A program made the position numbers and the translations under genes. Of a stretch of DNA of 64,000 bases, positions 43,161-52,192 are shown piece by piece. Each line of letters opens with the position of its first letter. Position 1 is the stretch's first letter. The notes beneath the pieces are model-generated. The model was not told the DNA's origin, did not search any database, and saw only the letters and a list, made by a program, of their open reading frames with translations. Origin of the DNA: CAZUVM01 sp964623885 (lineage in GTDB: Bacteria > Verrucomicrobiota > Verrucomicrobiia > Limisphaerales > UBA8199); NCBI GenBank assembly GCA_964623885.1, contig CAZUVM010000227.1:1-64000 (forward strand), written 5' to 3'.

Positions 43161-43799
43161 CGGCGGGCTTGCGCTACGAGGATTGGACGAAACTCCGCCA
43201 CGCGGGACAACAACCGAGGGGCGAGAGGGGTTTGCGGAGTTGCGCCCGCGCGGTTCGCCGCCTCCGCCGCGTTTTGTGCCTGGATTTGGGAACGGTGCGC
43301 CTGCCGGGTTTGGTGGCCATGTAACTCGGGAATTAGTCAGGTTTGATCGATAATTAAATTAATTCATGTTGCTGGGGTGTCAACCCGACGTGTCCATCAT
43401 TTGCATGACATGACGCATGATCGCCTCGGGGCGTAACGTGGGGCCGCACCATGATGAGAACATGATGCGGATTGGGGTTGAGTTGCAGGGGGCGCCGGCA
43501 TACCCGGCCACCCCTGCTTTTTGCTTTCCAGAAGCTGTGCGGAACACCAGGGCGACCCAGGGCCTGACTCTCGAACAAATGTTCAATGGCTTTTGTAATA
43601 TCGTGCAGTTATTAATATTATGTCGGCGACGAAATGTGTGCCCCCAAACGCACACTTTCCAATTCCACCCATCCGGGCTATAGAAACTTAGGCTTGAAGA
43701 CAGGCTGAATGAGGCGCGGATCGCTCGATGTTGGTTGGTAATTTGACTTATTGACAGAACCTTGCCGCAGACTATAATGCGGCTAGACCATAAAAGCTT
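43161..43799. other. Gene-free interval of 639 bp
   Basis: No supported gene. It contains a weak inverted repeat around CCGCACCATGAT/ATGATGCGG (43443-43470) and an AT-richer end (43620-43790) that is presumably the promoter region of the prepilin-like gene at 43800. Confidence 0.55.
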
Positions 43800-44630
43800 A
43801 TGAGAGCCCTCTCAAATGGTTCATTTAACCGTTTAAACCCAACCCGCCACGCCTTCACCCTTATCGAACTGCTCGTTGTTATCGCGATCATAGCGATTTT
43901 GGCGGCGATGCTTCTGCCGGCGTTGTCCAATGCGAAAAACCGATCGCAAATGGCGTACGACCTGAATAACAACCATCAGATCCTCATCGCCATGACCATG
44001 TACACGACCGACAACCGCGAGATCCTGCCCAGTCCGGGCTGGGGAGAAGGTGACCCTTGTTGGGCTGCCGGTCCAAACTGTCCGAGTCCTGCGGGGTCAG
44101 GGCAAAATACCTCAGGAACCGTTAATACCTATAATCAATACCTGCCCCTTCAGCTCAATTCGGCCATGCAGGGCCAGCTTTGGCCGTATCTTAAATCGGC
44201 CAAGGTCCTCCTCTGCCCTGCGGACAAGCCGGATTCTTTATTTTATCAGCGGGAAATTTATTTCACGAGTTACGTTTGGAACGGGTCGATCGTCGCCTAT
44301 GGCAATGCCGGAGCCGGGCCAGGAGGCTACAAAGCTACGTTTAAGATTACCCAGTACAAACCCGACGCCGTTGTTCAGTGGGAAGCCGATGGCGAGACGC
44401 CGTTCTACTTCAATGATTGTTCCAGTTTCCCCGACGAAGGCATTTCGGGTCGGCACGGCAAGGGCGCCACTTTGGCCCAATTCGGGGGAACGACGCTAAA
44501 GATCAACCTCAAACAATGGTACGATCTTAAGGACCTCTACGCGGGCACTCAGGGTGCGCGCGGGGCGGGCATGAGCGTTCTGCCGAACCGCTGCTGGAAC
44601 AACCCGGCTACGTTCAATGGTTTGCCTTAA
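43800..44630 (+). CDS. Prepilin-like secreted protein
   Basis: A 276-residue protein. Leader to TRHA, then FTLIELLVVIAIIAILAAMLLPALSNAKNRSQMA, as in the other two members. The body contains paired Cys residues (DPCWAAGPNCP) and a C-terminal FNDCSSFPDEGISGRHGKGATLAQFGG; here the usual H-X9-DG is degenerate (H, then GG). A lipoprotein gene follows 26 bp downstream. Same exported family as 10506 and 37865, more diverged. Confidence 0.8.
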   Translation: MRALSNGSFNRLNPTRHAFTLIELLVVIAIIAILAAMLLPALSNAKNRSQMAYDLNNNHQILIAMTMYTTDNREILPSPGWGEGDPCWAAGPNCPSPAGSGQNTSGTVNTYNQYLPLQLNSAMQGQLWPYLKSAKVLLCPADKPDSLFYQREIYFTSYVWNGSIVAYGNAGAGPGGYKATFKITQYKPDAVVQWEADGETPFYFNDCSSFPDEGISGRHGKGATLAQFGGTTLKINLKQWYDLKDLYAGTQGARGAGMSVLPNRCWNNPATFNGLP

Positions 44631-44656
44631 GGCAAATCGGCTGTTCGTTGGAATTT

Positions 44657-45091
44657 ATGCGAGAACCCTGCCCTCAATGGTCCCGTTTCCCTTACGCAGC
44701 AATGGTTGTGGTCGCCGCCGTTGCTCTGTTCCTGTTTGCCGGCTGCAAAAAAAAGCCGGCGGCTGTTGCCGCTCCGGAAACCGCTCCAACCGCTGAAGGG
44801 GACACCAATGCCGCCTCCGGCGCCGCACCGGCGGCAGTAGCCGTCGTTCCGGAAAAACCGCTCGATCTGACTCCTATCCACAAAGCAATGAGCGCGGGCG
44901 ACTTTGATAAAGCGGCGCAAGATCTTTTAGCTCTGCAAAAGGCCAGCGTTCAGATGAGTCAGCAACAGCAGATGATCGTTGTGAACCAGATGCGCTCGTT
45001 CCAGCGCTCGCTCTCCGCTGCCGTTAACACGGGCAATCCGAACGCCATCGCGGCCGCCCAGCGCCTCCGCGAATCGGCCATGCACCATTGA
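44657..45091 (+). CDS. Small lipoprotein paired with prepilin-like gene
   Basis: A 144-residue protein. A hydrophobic segment (AAMVVVAAVALFLFAGC) provides the lipobox, with Cys ~30 followed by KKK. An Ala/Pro-rich linker precedes a helical domain (DLTPIHKAMSAGDFDKAAQDLLALQKASVQMSQQQQMIVVNQMRSFQRSL). ATG 44657 was chosen over the TTG at 44648. Third example of a lipoprotein directly after a prepilin-like gene. Convergent with the efflux pump gene. Confidence 0.75.
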   Translation: MREPCPQWSRFPYAAMVVVAAVALFLFAGCKKKPAAVAAPETAPTAEGDTNAASGAAPAAVAVVPEKPLDLTPIHKAMSAGDFDKAAQDLLALQKASVQMSQQQQMIVVNQMRSFQRSLSAAVNTGNPNAIAAAQRLRESAMHH

Positions 45092-45093
45092 AC

Positions 45094-46644
45094 TCAGTGC
45101 GCTGCGGCTGCGCCGCGAACTGACCGGCACCACCATACCAGCAGCACGGTGCTCGCGAGCATGGTCCCGAGCAGATAAAAACAGTCCCCGTACGCCATCA
45201 CGCTCGCCTCTCGTCTGACCAAATCCGCCAGGGCGCCAGCCGCTTGAGTTGTCCCGGTCGCCGCCTCGGTCCCACGCGCGACAAAAAACTGCGCGAATAA
45301 TGCCAATCGGTCGCTCACGACAGGGCTGAATGCGGTCACGGACTCTCCCAATCGGAAGGAATGGAACTTTTCCCTCACGTCGAGTTGCGTTGCCAGCAAG
45401 GCGATGCCGATGCTGCCGCCCAGGTTGCGCAGCATGTTAAACAAAGCCGATGCTGAACCTGATTGATCCGGACGAATCCGCGCCGTCGCCAGCGTGGTAA
45501 TGGGCACGATGACCAGCGGCATGCCCACGGCGCGCACCAATTGTGTCCAGCGCAGTTGCTCGTACGCAGTCAGGTGCGTCAGCGCCGCGTTCATGAAACT
45601 GCTGCTGCTGAACAATACCAGTCCCAGCGTCAACAACAGCCGAGCGTCCCATTTGCGCAGCAGCCAAACCGCCAGCGGCATCACCAGCATTTGCGGCAAA
45701 CCGCTCCACATGATGGTTTCCCCAATTTGCTGTGCGTTATACCCTTGAACCTGCGCCAAGTAGAGTGGCAGCAAAAACGTAGCGCCATACATCCCGGCGC
45801 CGAAGGCCATTCCTATCGCTGACCCCAGCCCAAAATTCAATTGGGCCAGCAAACGCAGTTCGATGAACGGCTCACGCCGCTTCAGCTCGATTACTATGCA
45901 GGTGGCCAAAAACACCAAGGCCGTTAGTCCCATCGCGGTGATAAATTCAGAGTTCAGCCAGTCTTTGCGATTACCCTCCTCCAGAAAGATAATCAGCGAA
46001 CCCAGCCCGATCGCCATCGTGCCGATACCGCACCAGCCGCCGTGCCGCAGCAGCTCCGGCCTTCCGGACTCGCGTTCCAGCCCCCAGCCCACCGCCGCGA
46101 TTAGCAGTAACCCGGGCACCAGATTCAGATAAAATATCGATGGCCAGCCGTAGTTATCCGTGAGCCACCCGCCTACGGTCGGACCGATGGCGGGCGCGAA
46201 TGTGGCGGTTATCCCGAAGAGCGCAAAACCAACTCCGCGTTTGGGCAGGGGCAGCAGCTTCAAAACCAGGTTGAAGGCAGTCGGAATAAGGACGCCACCC
46301 GTCAACCCTTGCATGGTCCGAAAGGCAATCAGGCTCGGCAAGTTCCACGCCCAGGCACACGCGACCGAGAACAAGAGAAAAAGAGCCGCATTAACCAGCA
46401 AATATCGCTTCGTTGAGAACACTTCACATAACCATCCGGTGAGTGGGATGACGACAATCTCAGCCACCAAATAGCTCGTGGAAACCCAGGATCCTTCATC
46501 CAGTGTGGCGCCGAGTGAGCCCAGGATTTCGTTGAGCGAGGCGTTGGTGATCTGGATGTCCAATACTGCCATAAATGCCCCCAGCATAGCGCCGATGAGA
46601 GCCACCCATTGCAGCCTCGAAACCGTCTGTTCTCCCCTTGTCAT
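45094..46644 (-). CDS. DHA2-family multidrug efflux transporter (EmrB-like)
   Basis: A 516-residue major facilitator with about 14 helices. Visible: the motif D1-like region VLDIQITNASLNEILGSLG, TSYLVAEIVVIPLTGWL, RTMQGLTGGVLIPTAF (motif B), GPTVGGWLTDNYGWPSIFYLN (motif C), and RNLGGSIGIALLATQ. ATG 46644 (MTRGEQTV) has AAGAGAG upstream and removes an atypical N-terminal extension; ATG 46698 immediately after the adaptor stop is the alternative. Co-transcribed with the HlyD-type adaptor to form a two-part proton-driven pump. Confidence 0.9.
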   Translation of the reverse strand: MTRGEQTVSRLQWVALIGAMLGAFMAVLDIQITNASLNEILGSLGATLDEGSWVSTSYLVAEIVVIPLTGWLCEVFSTKRYLLVNAALFLLFSVACAWAWNLPSLIAFRTMQGLTGGVLIPTAFNLVLKLLPLPKRGVGFALFGITATFAPAIGPTVGGWLTDNYGWPSIFYLNLVPGLLLIAAVGWGLERESGRPELLRHGGWCGIGTMAIGLGSLIIFLEEGNRKDWLNSEFITAMGLTALVFLATCIVIELKRREPFIELRLLAQLNFGLGSAIGMAFGAGMYGATFLLPLYLAQVQGYNAQQIGETIMWSGLPQMLVMPLAVWLLRKWDARLLLTLGLVLFSSSSFMNAALTHLTAYEQLRWTQLVRAVGMPLVIVPITTLATARIRPDQSGSASALFNMLRNLGGSIGIALLATQLDVREKFHSFRLGESVTAFSPVVSDRLALFAQFFVARGTEAATGTTQAAGALADLVRREASVMAYGDCFYLLGTMLASTVLLVWWCRSVRGAAAAH

Positions 46645-46698
46645 CTCTCTTAACCGTCCTCTTGATCCTAATTTCGTCTCCCGGCCAGTATCCAGCAT

Positions 46699-47847
46699 CT
46701 AGCGCCCACCACCCACCTTCACCTGCACGATTGCGGACATCCCCGCGGCAATCCGGTCCGCCCCTTCGCCCAAGCCTTTGGCGTCCAGGAGCACCTTGAC
46801 CGCAACACGCTGCACAATCCGCGTGAAATTGCCGGTGGCATTATCGGGCGGCAGCAGGGCGAACTGCGCGCCGCTCGCGGGTGAAATTCCGTCCACTTTT
46901 CCCACAAACGAACGGCCGGGGAACGCATCAATGCGCACGCGCACCATTTGACCCGGCGCAATACGGCCCAATTGGGTTTCTTTGAAATTGGCGGTTACCC
47001 AAATTTCCGGCTGCACCAGGGCAAGCAGTGCCTGACCGGGTTGCACCCAGTTTCCGGTTTCGAGGTTCTTCTTTCCCACGCGCCCGGCCACCGGCGCAAC
47101 AATTCGCGTGTACGATAACTGCAGCTCTGCGTCTTTCAGATTTACCTGAGCAACCTGTTCTTGGGCCGCTGCGACTTTGGCCAGCGCCCGCGCTGACTCG
47201 AGGTTTGCTTCCGCTGCTTGCTTTGCCGCTTCTGCCGAGTCGTATTCGGTTTGCGCCTGATCGAATTCCTGCCGCGAAATGGCGCCACTGCCTCCTGCCA
47301 TCAATGTCTGGGCGCGTTCCAGGTCGCGGCGCGCCTTGCTGCTGCGCGCCTGTTCGCGTGTCAATTGCGCGCCCGCCTGGATGACTTGCGCCTGCGCTTG
47401 CTGCACTTGAGCCTGCGCCTGAGCCAATTGTGCTGCTGCCTGCTGCTCACGTAGGTCGAAATCCCCCGGATCGAGCCGAGCCAAAACCGTTCCAGCAGAC
47501 ACCGGTTGGTTCTCATCTACATAAATTTCCTGAATGGTCCCGGCCACTCGTGCACTGACTGTGTGAACGTGGGCGGCGGTATAGGCGTTGTCCGTGCTTT
47601 CCCACGTGCGCGCATGAATCCGCCAACCAATGGCGGCTCCAATCGCCACCACAATCAGCGCCGCGGCGCCCAAACGCCACGCCAGGGGGTGGCGCCCGAT
47701 TTTTGCTGGTGGCGCTTCGTCCGTTCCCCGTGCAATCGAGGTGCTGCTGCCGGAGAGATCGATTTCGTTTTCTATAAGGGCAACGCCGGCGGTGCTCGGC
47801 GCATTTCGCTTTGCCAAAGGTGTGGTGGCGGTAACGGTCGTTTTCAT
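46699..47847 (-). CDS. HlyD/EmrA-family membrane fusion adaptor
   Basis: A 382-residue protein. A cytoplasmic N-terminus leads to one membrane helix (GAAALIVVAIGAAIGW, ~56-72), then the first lipoyl half (STDNAYTAAHVHTVSARVAGTI), a long Ala/Gln-rich coiled coil (~115-235), the second lipoyl half (YTRIVAPVAGRVGKKN) and beta-barrel. This is the EmrA layout, which bridges the DHA2 pump to an outer-membrane channel. No TolC-type gene is in the window. ATG 47847 is preferred; the upstream extension overlaps the divergent promoter region. Confidence 0.9.
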   Translation of the reverse strand: MKTTVTATTPLAKRNAPSTAGVALIENEIDLSGSSTSIARGTDEAPPAKIGRHPLAWRLGAAALIVVAIGAAIGWRIHARTWESTDNAYTAAHVHTVSARVAGTIQEIYVDENQPVSAGTVLARLDPGDFDLREQQAAAQLAQAQAQVQQAQAQVIQAGAQLTREQARSSKARRDLERAQTLMAGGSGAISRQEFDQAQTEYDSAEAAKQAAEANLESARALAKVAAAQEQVAQVNLKDAELQLSYTRIVAPVAGRVGKKNLETGNWVQPGQALLALVQPEIWVTANFKETQLGRIAPGQMVRVRIDAFPGRSFVGKVDGISPASGAQFALLPPDNATGNFTRIVQRVAVKVLLDAKGLGEGADRIAAGMSAIVQVKVGGGR

Positions 47848-47917
47848 TTTTGTTTGCCACTTATCTCTTAGCCCGATAAAGCGGCATTCGCCCAATACTT
47901 TGTTGCTTGGGCCTGCT

Positions 47918-47932
47918 ATAAGTTTCGGCTAT
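47918..47932 (+). promoter_or_regulatory. Possible LysR-type operator (ATA-N9-TAT)
   Basis: ATAAGTTTCGGCTAT in the 94-bp gap between the divergent adaptor and LysR genes contains a T-N11-A-like imperfect dyad. It is close to the LysR start (10 bp), compatible with autoregulation and control of the efflux operon. Weak evidence only. Confidence 0.3.
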
Positions 47933-47941
47933 GGTGCGCGA

Positions 47942-48850
47942 ATGGAACTGCGACACTTGCGCTACTTCGTGGCAGTGGCCGAGGAGCTCAATTTCACGCG
48001 CGCAGCGGCACGATTGCGTGTAGCTCAACCCGCGCTTAGCAGTCAGATCCACGACTTAGAGAACGAACTGGAGACGCCGCTTTTCGAGCGTCGCCGTACC
48101 GGGGTTCTGCTCACGCGCGCGGGCAAAACGTTTTTCCCGCGCGCGCGCGCCATCCTCGCTGAAGCCGCGGCTGCCGCCAACGACGCCCGCACTGCCGGCG
48201 GCCGCATCTCCGGCAGTCTCGTCCTGGGCTATCCCAGTGGATTGCATCTCAATTATCTGCAGCCCGTCATTGGGGCGTTCCGCAAAGCGCATCCCAAGGT
48301 GGAGTTTGATTTCGTTCACGCCGCGCAAACGGAGCAACTCAAAGCTTTGCGTGAGGGCCGCATCGATGCCGCATTTGTGAATCTCCCCGCACCGCTCGAG
48401 GGGCTTGCCCATCAAACCATCTGGCGCATCCCTTATAAGGTTGTGCTGCCGCGGTTGCACCCGTTGGCAAAGCAAAGGACTTTCACGCTCGCCCAGTTAC
48501 GCAACGAGGATTTCGTCTTCTGCACGCGCGAATCGCGTCCGGATTTTTATGACGAATTCTTTCGGCAATGCGCCAACGCCGGTTTTCGCCCGCGCGTCGT
48601 CAAAGAAGTCGGCGGTTATCCCACCAACATGCTCGGCCTGATCTCGATCGGAGTTGGTCTCAGCGTGCTGCCCCACTTCCAACAGGTCGAGCGCTTCCGT
48701 GGCCTGGTCTGGCGCCCGCTGGCCGCGCCCAAACTCTGGGTTGACATGGCCTTGGTCTGGCGGCGTCAACCCGCTTCGCCGGTTATCGAACAATTCGCCG
48801 CTCTGGCCGAAGACACCTTCCAAGTGTCGCCTGAAGCCGAACCGTTTTGA
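47942..48850 (+). CDS. LysR-family transcriptional regulator
   Basis: A 302-residue regulator. The N-terminal helix-turn-helix has MELRHLRYFVAVAEELNFTRAAARLRVAQPALSSQIHDLE, diagnostic of LysR proteins, followed by a linker helix and a substrate-binding domain (~90-295: VLGYPSGLHLNYLQPVIGAF, GRIDAAFVNLPAPL, ISIGVGLSVLP). Divergent from the efflux operon, which it probably controls. It also stands 76 bp upstream of the molybdenum hydroxylase genes on the same strand, a second plausible target. Effector unknown. Confidence 0.9.
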   Translation: MELRHLRYFVAVAEELNFTRAAARLRVAQPALSSQIHDLENELETPLFERRRTGVLLTRAGKTFFPRARAILAEAAAAANDARTAGGRISGSLVLGYPSGLHLNYLQPVIGAFRKAHPKVEFDFVHAAQTEQLKALREGRIDAAFVNLPAPLEGLAHQTIWRIPYKVVLPRLHPLAKQRTFTLAQLRNEDFVFCTRESRPDFYDEFFRQCANAGFRPRVVKEVGGYPTNMLGLISIGVGLSVLPHFQQVERFRGLVWRPLAAPKLWVDMALVWRRQPASPVIEQFAALAEDTFQVSPEAEPF

Positions 48851-48926
48851 CAACGTTTGTTCCTTGCGCTTGCCCTCAAAGAGCGTAAAAGAACCCTTAT
48901 GAACCTGCGGCTGGATGGAGGCATTT

Positions 48927-49415
48927 ATGGCGGATAAAATTGCGTTCAAGCTCAACGATAAGCCGGTGGAAGTCGAGGTGGACGGCGACCGCAAGTTACT
49001 CTGGGTGCTGCGGGCGGACCTCGGGTTGACCGGCACCAAATTCGGATGCGGCGAAGGCCACTGCGGCTCCTGCACCGTGCTTGTTAATGGAATCGCCACC
49101 CGTTCCTGTCTTACCAAACTGAAAACTTTGGCTGGCAAAGACGTGGTCACCATCGAGGGGCTGGGTAAAAACGGGAAATTGCACCCGCTGCAGCGCGCCT
49201 TCATGGAGCTCGACGGCATGCAATGTGGATTCTGCACGCCGGGTATGATCCTGACCGGCGCAGCGCTGCTCGCCTCAAATCCGAAACCCAGCCGCGCCGA
49301 CCTCGTTCATGGAATGGAACAGAATTTTTGCCGGTGCGGCGCTCATAGACGGATCCTGCAGGCAATCGAGCGGGTCGCGCGCGAGGCTTCCGGCACGACA
49401 GTGGGTCGGAGCTGA
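48927..49415 (+). CDS. Molybdenum hydroxylase small subunit, two [2Fe-2S] clusters
   Basis: A 162-residue iron-sulfur subunit of the xanthine dehydrogenase/isoquinoline oxidoreductase family. First cluster ligands: GCGEGHCGSC and ATRSC. Second cluster: MQCGFCTPGM and FCRCGAH. It transfers electrons from the molybdopterin subunit. GGAGG at 48917-48921, five bases before ATG 48927, fixes the start. The large subunit gene follows within 7 bp. Confidence 0.9.
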   Translation: MADKIAFKLNDKPVEVEVDGDRKLLWVLRADLGLTGTKFGCGEGHCGSCTVLVNGIATRSCLTKLKTLAGKDVVTIEGLGKNGKLHPLQRAFMELDGMQCGFCTPGMILTGAALLASNPKPSRADLVHGMEQNFCRCGAHRRILQAIERVAREASGTTVGRS

Positions 49416-49422
49416 AGGGATT

Positions 49423-51654
49423 ATGAAAACGGAAGATTACCTGGCGTTGAATTTTCGGGACATCACAGCCTTGCCGGATGGCATTGGGCCGGAAGTCGAA
49501 ACTGAATCCGGAGTCGAATCTCAAACCGCTCGCGATTTGCCTCCGCTGGATCGGCGCGCCTTCCTGAAATGGCTCGGTTGCGGGATCGTCGTGTTCGTTT
49601 CGGTGGGGGAACTTTGTGGTCAGGAAGAGGGCGGCCGGCCGCGGCGTGGCCGTGGTGGTGGCGGCGGGTTGCCCAGCGATTTCAATGCTTTTCTGCATAT
49701 CGGCGAAGATGGGCGTGTGACCGGGTTCACCGGCAAAATCGAAATGGGCCAGGGCCCGATTACATCGCTAGCGCAGATGTTGGCCGAAGAGCTCGATGCG
49801 CCTTTCGATTCGGTCGACATGGTCATGGGCGATACCGAGCGCTGTCCCTGGGACATGGGGACGTTTGGTTCGATGACGACCCGTTTCTTTGGACCTGCTT
49901 TGCGCGCTGCCGCGGCCGAGGCCAAAGGCGTGCTGCTGGAACTCGCGGCCGAAGCGCTCCAGGTGCCACGCGATCGGTTGGTGGCCAAGGCTGGTGAGAT
50001 TTTTGACGCCTCCAAGACGGAACATAGGGTTTCCTATGGCCAACTGGCCAAAGGTAAAAAAATCGAACGACACCTCGAGGCCAAAGCTGTTTTAAAAGCT
50101 GCTTCCGACTTTACCGTTGTCGGCCGGCCGCAGGTCCGCCGCGATGGGCACGACAAAGTCACCGGCAAAGCTCAGTATGCCGGCGATGTGCGCCTGCCGG
50201 GAATGCTTTACGCCAAAATTCTGCGCCCGCCCGCACACGGCGCGAAGTTGAAAACCGTCGATACCGAGGCTTGCCAACAGGTGCCCGGCGTTCATGTCAT
50301 TCACGAAGGCGACTTGGTCGCCGTACTGCATTCCTTACCCGATGTGGCCGAGGCGGCGCTGGCAAAAGTGAAAGCCGAATTCGATACCCCGGCGGGCAAA
50401 GTGGACGATCACACGATTTTCGACCATTTGCTGGCCACCGCTCCCGAGCCGCGAGTGCTTGCCACTAGTGGCGATCTCGAATCCGGCCAAAAACTGTCAT
50501 TGCAAAAGATCGAACGAACCTGGCTGAACAGTTATGTGGCCCACGCCGCCATGGAAACCCACACCGCGCTGGCGCATGTGGAGGGCGACCGCGCAACCGT
50601 TTGGGCTTCGACGCAAAATCCGTTTGGGGCGCAGCGCGAGATCGCCGAGGCGATTGGTCTGCCGGCCGTTCAAGTGCGGGTCATCACTCCCTTTGTTGGC
50701 GGCGGCTTCGGCGGCAAAACTCATAATGCGCAAGCCGTTGAGGCGGCGCGGCTCTCGAAGTTGGCCGGCAAGCCGGTGCAAGTGGCCTGGACACGAGAGG
50801 AAGAATTCTTCTACGACACCTTCCGGCCGGCTGCGATTGTGAAGATCAAGTCGGGCGCCGACGGCGCGGGCAAGATTTTATTTTGGGATTATGATGTGTT
50901 TTTCGCCGGCGAGCGGGGCGCGCAGCATTTTTACGACATTCCGCATCATCGCACTGCCGCGCATGGCGCCGGTTGGGTGGGCGGCGCGGGCACACACCCA
51001 TTTGCCACCGGCGCCTGGCGCGCGCCGGGCAGCAACACCAACACCTTTGCCCGCGAATCGCAGATCGACGTAATGGCGGTCGCATTGGGAATTGATCCGG
51101 TCGAGTTCCGGCTCAAGAACCTGAAGGATTCTCGGATGGTATCGGTTCTGAAAGCCGCCGCCGAGAAGTTCGGGTGGACCCCAGCCAAACCGCCCGCCAA
51201 ACGGGGTTGGGGCGTGGCTTGCGGCGTTGACGCGGGGACCTATGTCGCTGCCATTGCTGAAGTCGCGGTGGATGCCAGAAAAGGTCTAGTCCAGGTCAAA
51301 CGCGTTGTTTGCGCCCAGGACATGGGGTTGGTGATCAATCCCGAAGGGGCGCGCATTCAAATGGAGGGGTGCATCACCATGGGATTAGGCTACGCTTTGA
51401 CTGAAGAGGTGCACTTCAAAGGAGGCGAGGTTCTGGACACCAACTTCGATACTTATGAAATCCCTCGTTTTTCCTGGCTGCCTGAAATTGAAACGGTACT
51501 GCTTGACTCGAAGGAAAACGCCCCGCAAGGCGGTGGCGAGCCGGCCATTATTCTCATGGGCGCTCTCATTGCCAACGCCATACACGACGCAACTGGTGCC
51601 CGACTCATGCAACTGCCGATGACACCTGAACGGGTCAAAGCCGCACTGGCGTAG
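49423..51654 (+). CDS. Molybdenum hydroxylase large subunit (IorB-like)
   Basis: A 743-residue molybdopterin-containing subunit. A twin-arginine-type segment RRAFLKWLG (~44-52) and hydrophobic stretch suggest Tat export. Aldehyde-oxidase domains follow: MTTRFFGPALR, GTGKAQYAGDVRLPGMLYAKIL-type region, VTPFVGGGFGGKTHN, GAWRAPGSNTNTFARESQID and GGGEPAIILMGALIANAI. With no FAD subunit gene nearby, this is the two-subunit isoquinoline 1-oxidoreductase type, which passes electrons to a cytochrome or quinone. Substrate unknown. Start ATG follows GAAGGG. Confidence 0.85.
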   Translation: MKTEDYLALNFRDITALPDGIGPEVETESGVESQTARDLPPLDRRAFLKWLGCGIVVFVSVGELCGQEEGGRPRRGRGGGGGLPSDFNAFLHIGEDGRVTGFTGKIEMGQGPITSLAQMLAEELDAPFDSVDMVMGDTERCPWDMGTFGSMTTRFFGPALRAAAAEAKGVLLELAAEALQVPRDRLVAKAGEIFDASKTEHRVSYGQLAKGKKIERHLEAKAVLKAASDFTVVGRPQVRRDGHDKVTGKAQYAGDVRLPGMLYAKILRPPAHGAKLKTVDTEACQQVPGVHVIHEGDLVAVLHSLPDVAEAALAKVKAEFDTPAGKVDDHTIFDHLLATAPEPRVLATSGDLESGQKLSLQKIERTWLNSYVAHAAMETHTALAHVEGDRATVWASTQNPFGAQREIAEAIGLPAVQVRVITPFVGGGFGGKTHNAQAVEAARLSKLAGKPVQVAWTREEEFFYDTFRPAAIVKIKSGADGAGKILFWDYDVFFAGERGAQHFYDIPHHRTAAHGAGWVGGAGTHPFATGAWRAPGSNTNTFARESQIDVMAVALGIDPVEFRLKNLKDSRMVSVLKAAAEKFGWTPAKPPAKRGWGVACGVDAGTYVAAIAEVAVDARKGLVQVKRVVCAQDMGLVINPEGARIQMEGCITMGLGYALTEEVHFKGGEVLDTNFDTYEIPRFSWLPEIETVLLDSKENAPQGGGEPAIILMGALIANAIHDATGARLMQLPMTPERVKAALA

Positions 51655-51922
51655 CCGGAACGATACAGTTGTATTCGGGGAGCCCGCGTGCTCGGGCACC
51701 GCCAACCGGCCCACCCGTTGTTCTGGTTTAGAGCTCTCTCGTTTGTTTCTCTTCGTCCTTATCGGGGGGGGCAACAAGTTGAAATGTCCCGCAAAAAGTC
51801 GTTGCGTGCGCGGGTTGGCTATGGCTTTATTCTCTGCTGTCAGACCGGTGGACGGGTATTTTTCCTGCCGGGTCGGTCCTTGTGTGGCAGATTGGCATGG
51901 GATTATTGTGAATCGACGACGG

Positions 51923-52186
51923 ATGCAGGTTTTATACTCGGGAAACGTCCAGGGTGTTGGGTTCCGCTATACTGTCAAATCGGTTGCCAACGGGTTTGAA
52001 GTAACCGGGACGGTCCGAAACCTGACGGATGGCCGCGTAGAATTGATCGCGGAGGGCGCAAAAGAGGAGCTCGACGCTTTCCGACAGGCCATCCGCGACG
52101 AAGGTCTGGAACATTTTATTCGTGATGAGGCTTCGAGTTGGACCGAAGCGGAGAACGAATTTCGCGGGTTTGAGATAGTTCGATAA
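51923..52186 (+). CDS. acyP: Acylphosphatase
   Basis: An 87-residue protein with the family signature GNVQGVGFRYTVK (active-site Arg in GFRY) and TGTVRNLTDGRVELIAEG (active-site Asn). Hydrolyses acyl phosphates such as 1,3-bisphosphoglycerate. The ATG at 51923 gives the normal family length; GTG 51908 is an alternative. The metallophosphoesterase gene starts six bases after its stop. The 268-bp interval before it holds no supported gene. Confidence 0.9.
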   Translation: MQVLYSGNVQGVGFRYTVKSVANGFEVTGTVRNLTDGRVELIAEGAKEELDAFRQAIRDEGLEHFIRDEASSWTEAENEFRGFEIVR

Positions 52187-52192
52187 TTTGAC

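Noticed and set aside
43380..43683. Short open frames on both strands in the interval before the third prepilin-like gene
   Set aside because: Mirror frames of the same sequence without motifs, signal peptides or ribosome-binding context.
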